Source of the DNA: an uncultured Gemmiger sp.
GTDB lineage: Bacteria; Bacillota; Clostridia; Oscillospirales; Ruminococcaceae
Length of the DNA stretch: 35,332 bases
Assembly (NCBI GenBank): GCA_949295035.1
Contig: CASFJO010000051.1
Coordinates: forward strand, 1 to 35,332
Direction: 5' to 3'
Positions 34,556 to 35,332 of the stretch are shown here, one piece after another. Each line of letters starts with the position of its first letter. The stretch's first letter is position 1. The position numbers and the translations under genes were made by a program. Under the pieces are notes generated by a model. It was not told where the DNA came from and did not search any database. It saw nothing but the letters and a program-made list of their open reading frames with translations.

Positions 34556-35038
34556 TCAGGCCGGCCCGCCGCCCGTTTCGATGCGGCGGGTGATGAAATC
34601 CGGCACCTGCTCGGCGGGGATGCCCAGAGCCACGCTCAGCTCCTGATGGAGCAGCCCTTCGGCCCGGCGGCGGAACTCCTGGTCCACCTTGCCCGCCCGG
34701 GCCTTGCCGTATACCGTCTTGATCAGCTGCACCAGCTCCTCGCAGCTGTGACTGCCCAGCACGCTGCGGTACAGGTCCGCCAGCTGCCGCTGGGCCTGGC
34801 CTTCGGTGGAGAGGGTGCAGACCTGGGGGATCTGGTCGATCAGGGCCAGGGCCTCCTGCCGGGTGAGCACCGGCCGGATGAACGCCGGCCCGTCCACCGG
34901 GGCGTAGATGGTCTCGCTGCCCTGCCGCGGGTGCAGGGTATAGTAAAGACGGTCGGAGGCAAAAGGCGGCGCGCCCACCGCTTCCACCCGACAGACACCC
35001 GTGGTACCGTAAACGACCCAATCGCCCGCTGCGTACAT
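34556..35038 (-). CDS. CarD-family transcriptional regulator
   Basis: A 160-residue protein whose N-terminal third, MYAAGDWVVYGTTGVCRVEAV, matches the CarD/CdnL/TRCF RNA-polymerase-interacting domain; the helical remainder fits the DNA-binding half. Such proteins bind the polymerase beta subunit and stabilise promoter complexes. Start ATG at 35038 lies near AAAGGCGGGAT and matches family N termini; the longer frame upstream is untranslated leader containing an attenuator-like hairpin. Confidence 0.88.
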   Translation of the reverse strand: MYAAGDWVVYGTTGVCRVEAVGAPPFASDRLYYTLHPRQGSETIYAPVDGPAFIRPVLTRQEALALIDQIPQVCTLSTEGQAQRQLADLYRSVLGSHSCEELVQLIKTVYGKARAGKVDQEFRRRAEGLLHQELSVALGIPAEQVPDFITRRIETGGGPA

Positions 35039-35066
35039 ATCCGATCCCGCCTTTCTGCGCAGAATG

Positions 35067-35100
35067 AAAAAGCGCGGGCCGGCCTTGCGGGCCGCCGCGC
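35067..35100 (-). promoter_or_regulatory. Attenuator-like hairpin in the carD leader
   Basis: On the minus strand gcgcggcggcc pairs with ggccggcccgcgc (11 bp plus a two-base bulge, loop CGCAA), followed by TTTTT about 30 bases before the start codon. It looks like an intrinsic terminator placed between promoter and gene. Confidence 0.6.
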
Positions 35101-35115
35101 ACGGCTTATAAATCC

Positions 35116-35144
35116 AGTATACCACAAAGTTTTTGGGGATGTAA
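35116..35144 (-). promoter_or_regulatory. Sigma-A promoter of the CarD gene
   Basis: Minus strand TTACAT (-35, 35139-35144) and TATACT (-10, 35116-35121) with a 17-base spacer. Confidence 0.8.
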
Positions 35145-35151
35145 GCGAAAA

Positions 35152-35182
35152 CGCCGCGTTCCCCCAAAAGGGGAACGCGGCG
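35152..35182 (-). terminator. Perfect palindrome, terminator of an upstream gene
   Basis: cgccgcgttcccc and ggggaacgcggcg (13-base perfect arms, loop CAAAA); TTTTC follows on the minus strand. It lies upstream of the carD promoter and so would end a minus-strand gene to the right. Confidence 0.7.
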
Positions 35183-35204
35183 GAAGGATACCGGGTGAAT
35201 TATA

Positions 35205-35332
35205 CTATCAAGTGCAACACTTTAGGAAAATAAAAAGAAGTTCATACAGAACCCTGGTAGAATAGAGTTACCACACAACTAAACCACCGGGAGGGAACTG
35301 TATGAACTACCATCATCTTAGCATAGAAGAGC
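35205..35332 (+). mobile_element. Left end of an IS30-family insertion sequence
   Basis: From about 35200 the DNA becomes AT-rich and contains ATCAAGTGCAACACTT, the kind of terminal repeat seen in IS30 elements of Firmicutes, followed by the start of a transposase gene. The exact left boundary is uncertain by several bases and the right end is outside the window. Confidence 0.75.
35302..35332 (+). CDS. IS30-family transposase, first 10 codons only
   Basis: ATG at 35302 follows GGGAGGG and encodes MNYHHLSIEE, which matches the opening of IS30-family transposases (MNYHHLTIEER-like, helix-turn-helix to follow). The rest is beyond the window end. Identification rests on ten residues plus the flanking terminal repeat. 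Confidence 0.7.
   Translation, partial: MNYHHLSIEE

Overview
The window looks like chromosomal DNA from a GC-rich, anaerobic, low-oxygen-adapted member of the Firmicutes, most plausibly an Oscillospiraceae/Ruminococcaceae-type gut bacterium. This is inferred from strong AAGGAGG-type ribosome binding sites, sigma-A promoters with 17-bp spacers, a class B sortase, a CarD regulator, an ECF sigma/anti-sigma operon, a clostridial-style ATP synthase operon with AtpZ and AtpI, and very high GC content. The genus cannot be fixed from the sequence alone. Genes are packed tightly, often with ATGA or GTGA overlaps, and no gene-free stretch exceeds about 300 bases.

Layout. (1) 1-5142, mixed housekeeping: the end of an SGNH/GDSL hydrolase, a GNAT acetyltransferase, a translationally coupled chromate-transporter pair with a small beta-rich protein, a divergent LysR regulator, and a Cof-type HAD phosphatase. 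A strong hairpin separates each convergent pair of gene ends. (2) 5241-12485, minus strand: a complete F-type ATP synthase operon, atpZ-atpI-atpB-atpE-atpF-atpH-atpA-atpG-atpD-atpC, with a clear promoter and terminator. Its c subunit carries two membrane glutamates, a pattern known from Na+-driven rotors. (3) 12587-13243: a TetR-type regulator, divergent from the atp operon. (4) 13320-30872, plus strand: a compact run of 16 genes from one strong promoter. It encodes synthesis of a CMP-activated nonulosonic acid of the legionaminic type (LegB, LegC, PtmE-like, LegI, LegG, two Gfo/Idh/MocA oxidoreductases, LegF). Between LegB and LegC sit a DUF2142 membrane protein and a tandemly duplicated two-gene membrane module. 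A split ThrE-type exporter and a sugar epimerase/reductase follow LegF. (5) 30922-31139: a tRNA gene with its own promoter and terminator. (6) 31234-34541: a class B sortase, then an ECF sigma factor, anti-sigma factor and two small membrane proteins, ending in a 20-bp-stem terminator. (7) 34556-35332: a CarD-family regulator on the minus strand, then the left end of an IS30-family insertion sequence that runs off the window.

How they work together: region 4 would make a nonulosonic acid in the cytoplasm and transfer it, or related sugars, to a surface polymer through multi-spanning GT-C-like proteins. The duplicated module (a 660-residue multi-spanning protein with a C-terminal soluble domain, followed by a small membrane-anchored protein with an outside beta-rich domain) is the strongest candidate here for an undescribed system. 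The sortase and ECF operon next door also point to envelope functions, but no sequence link ties them to the glycan genes.
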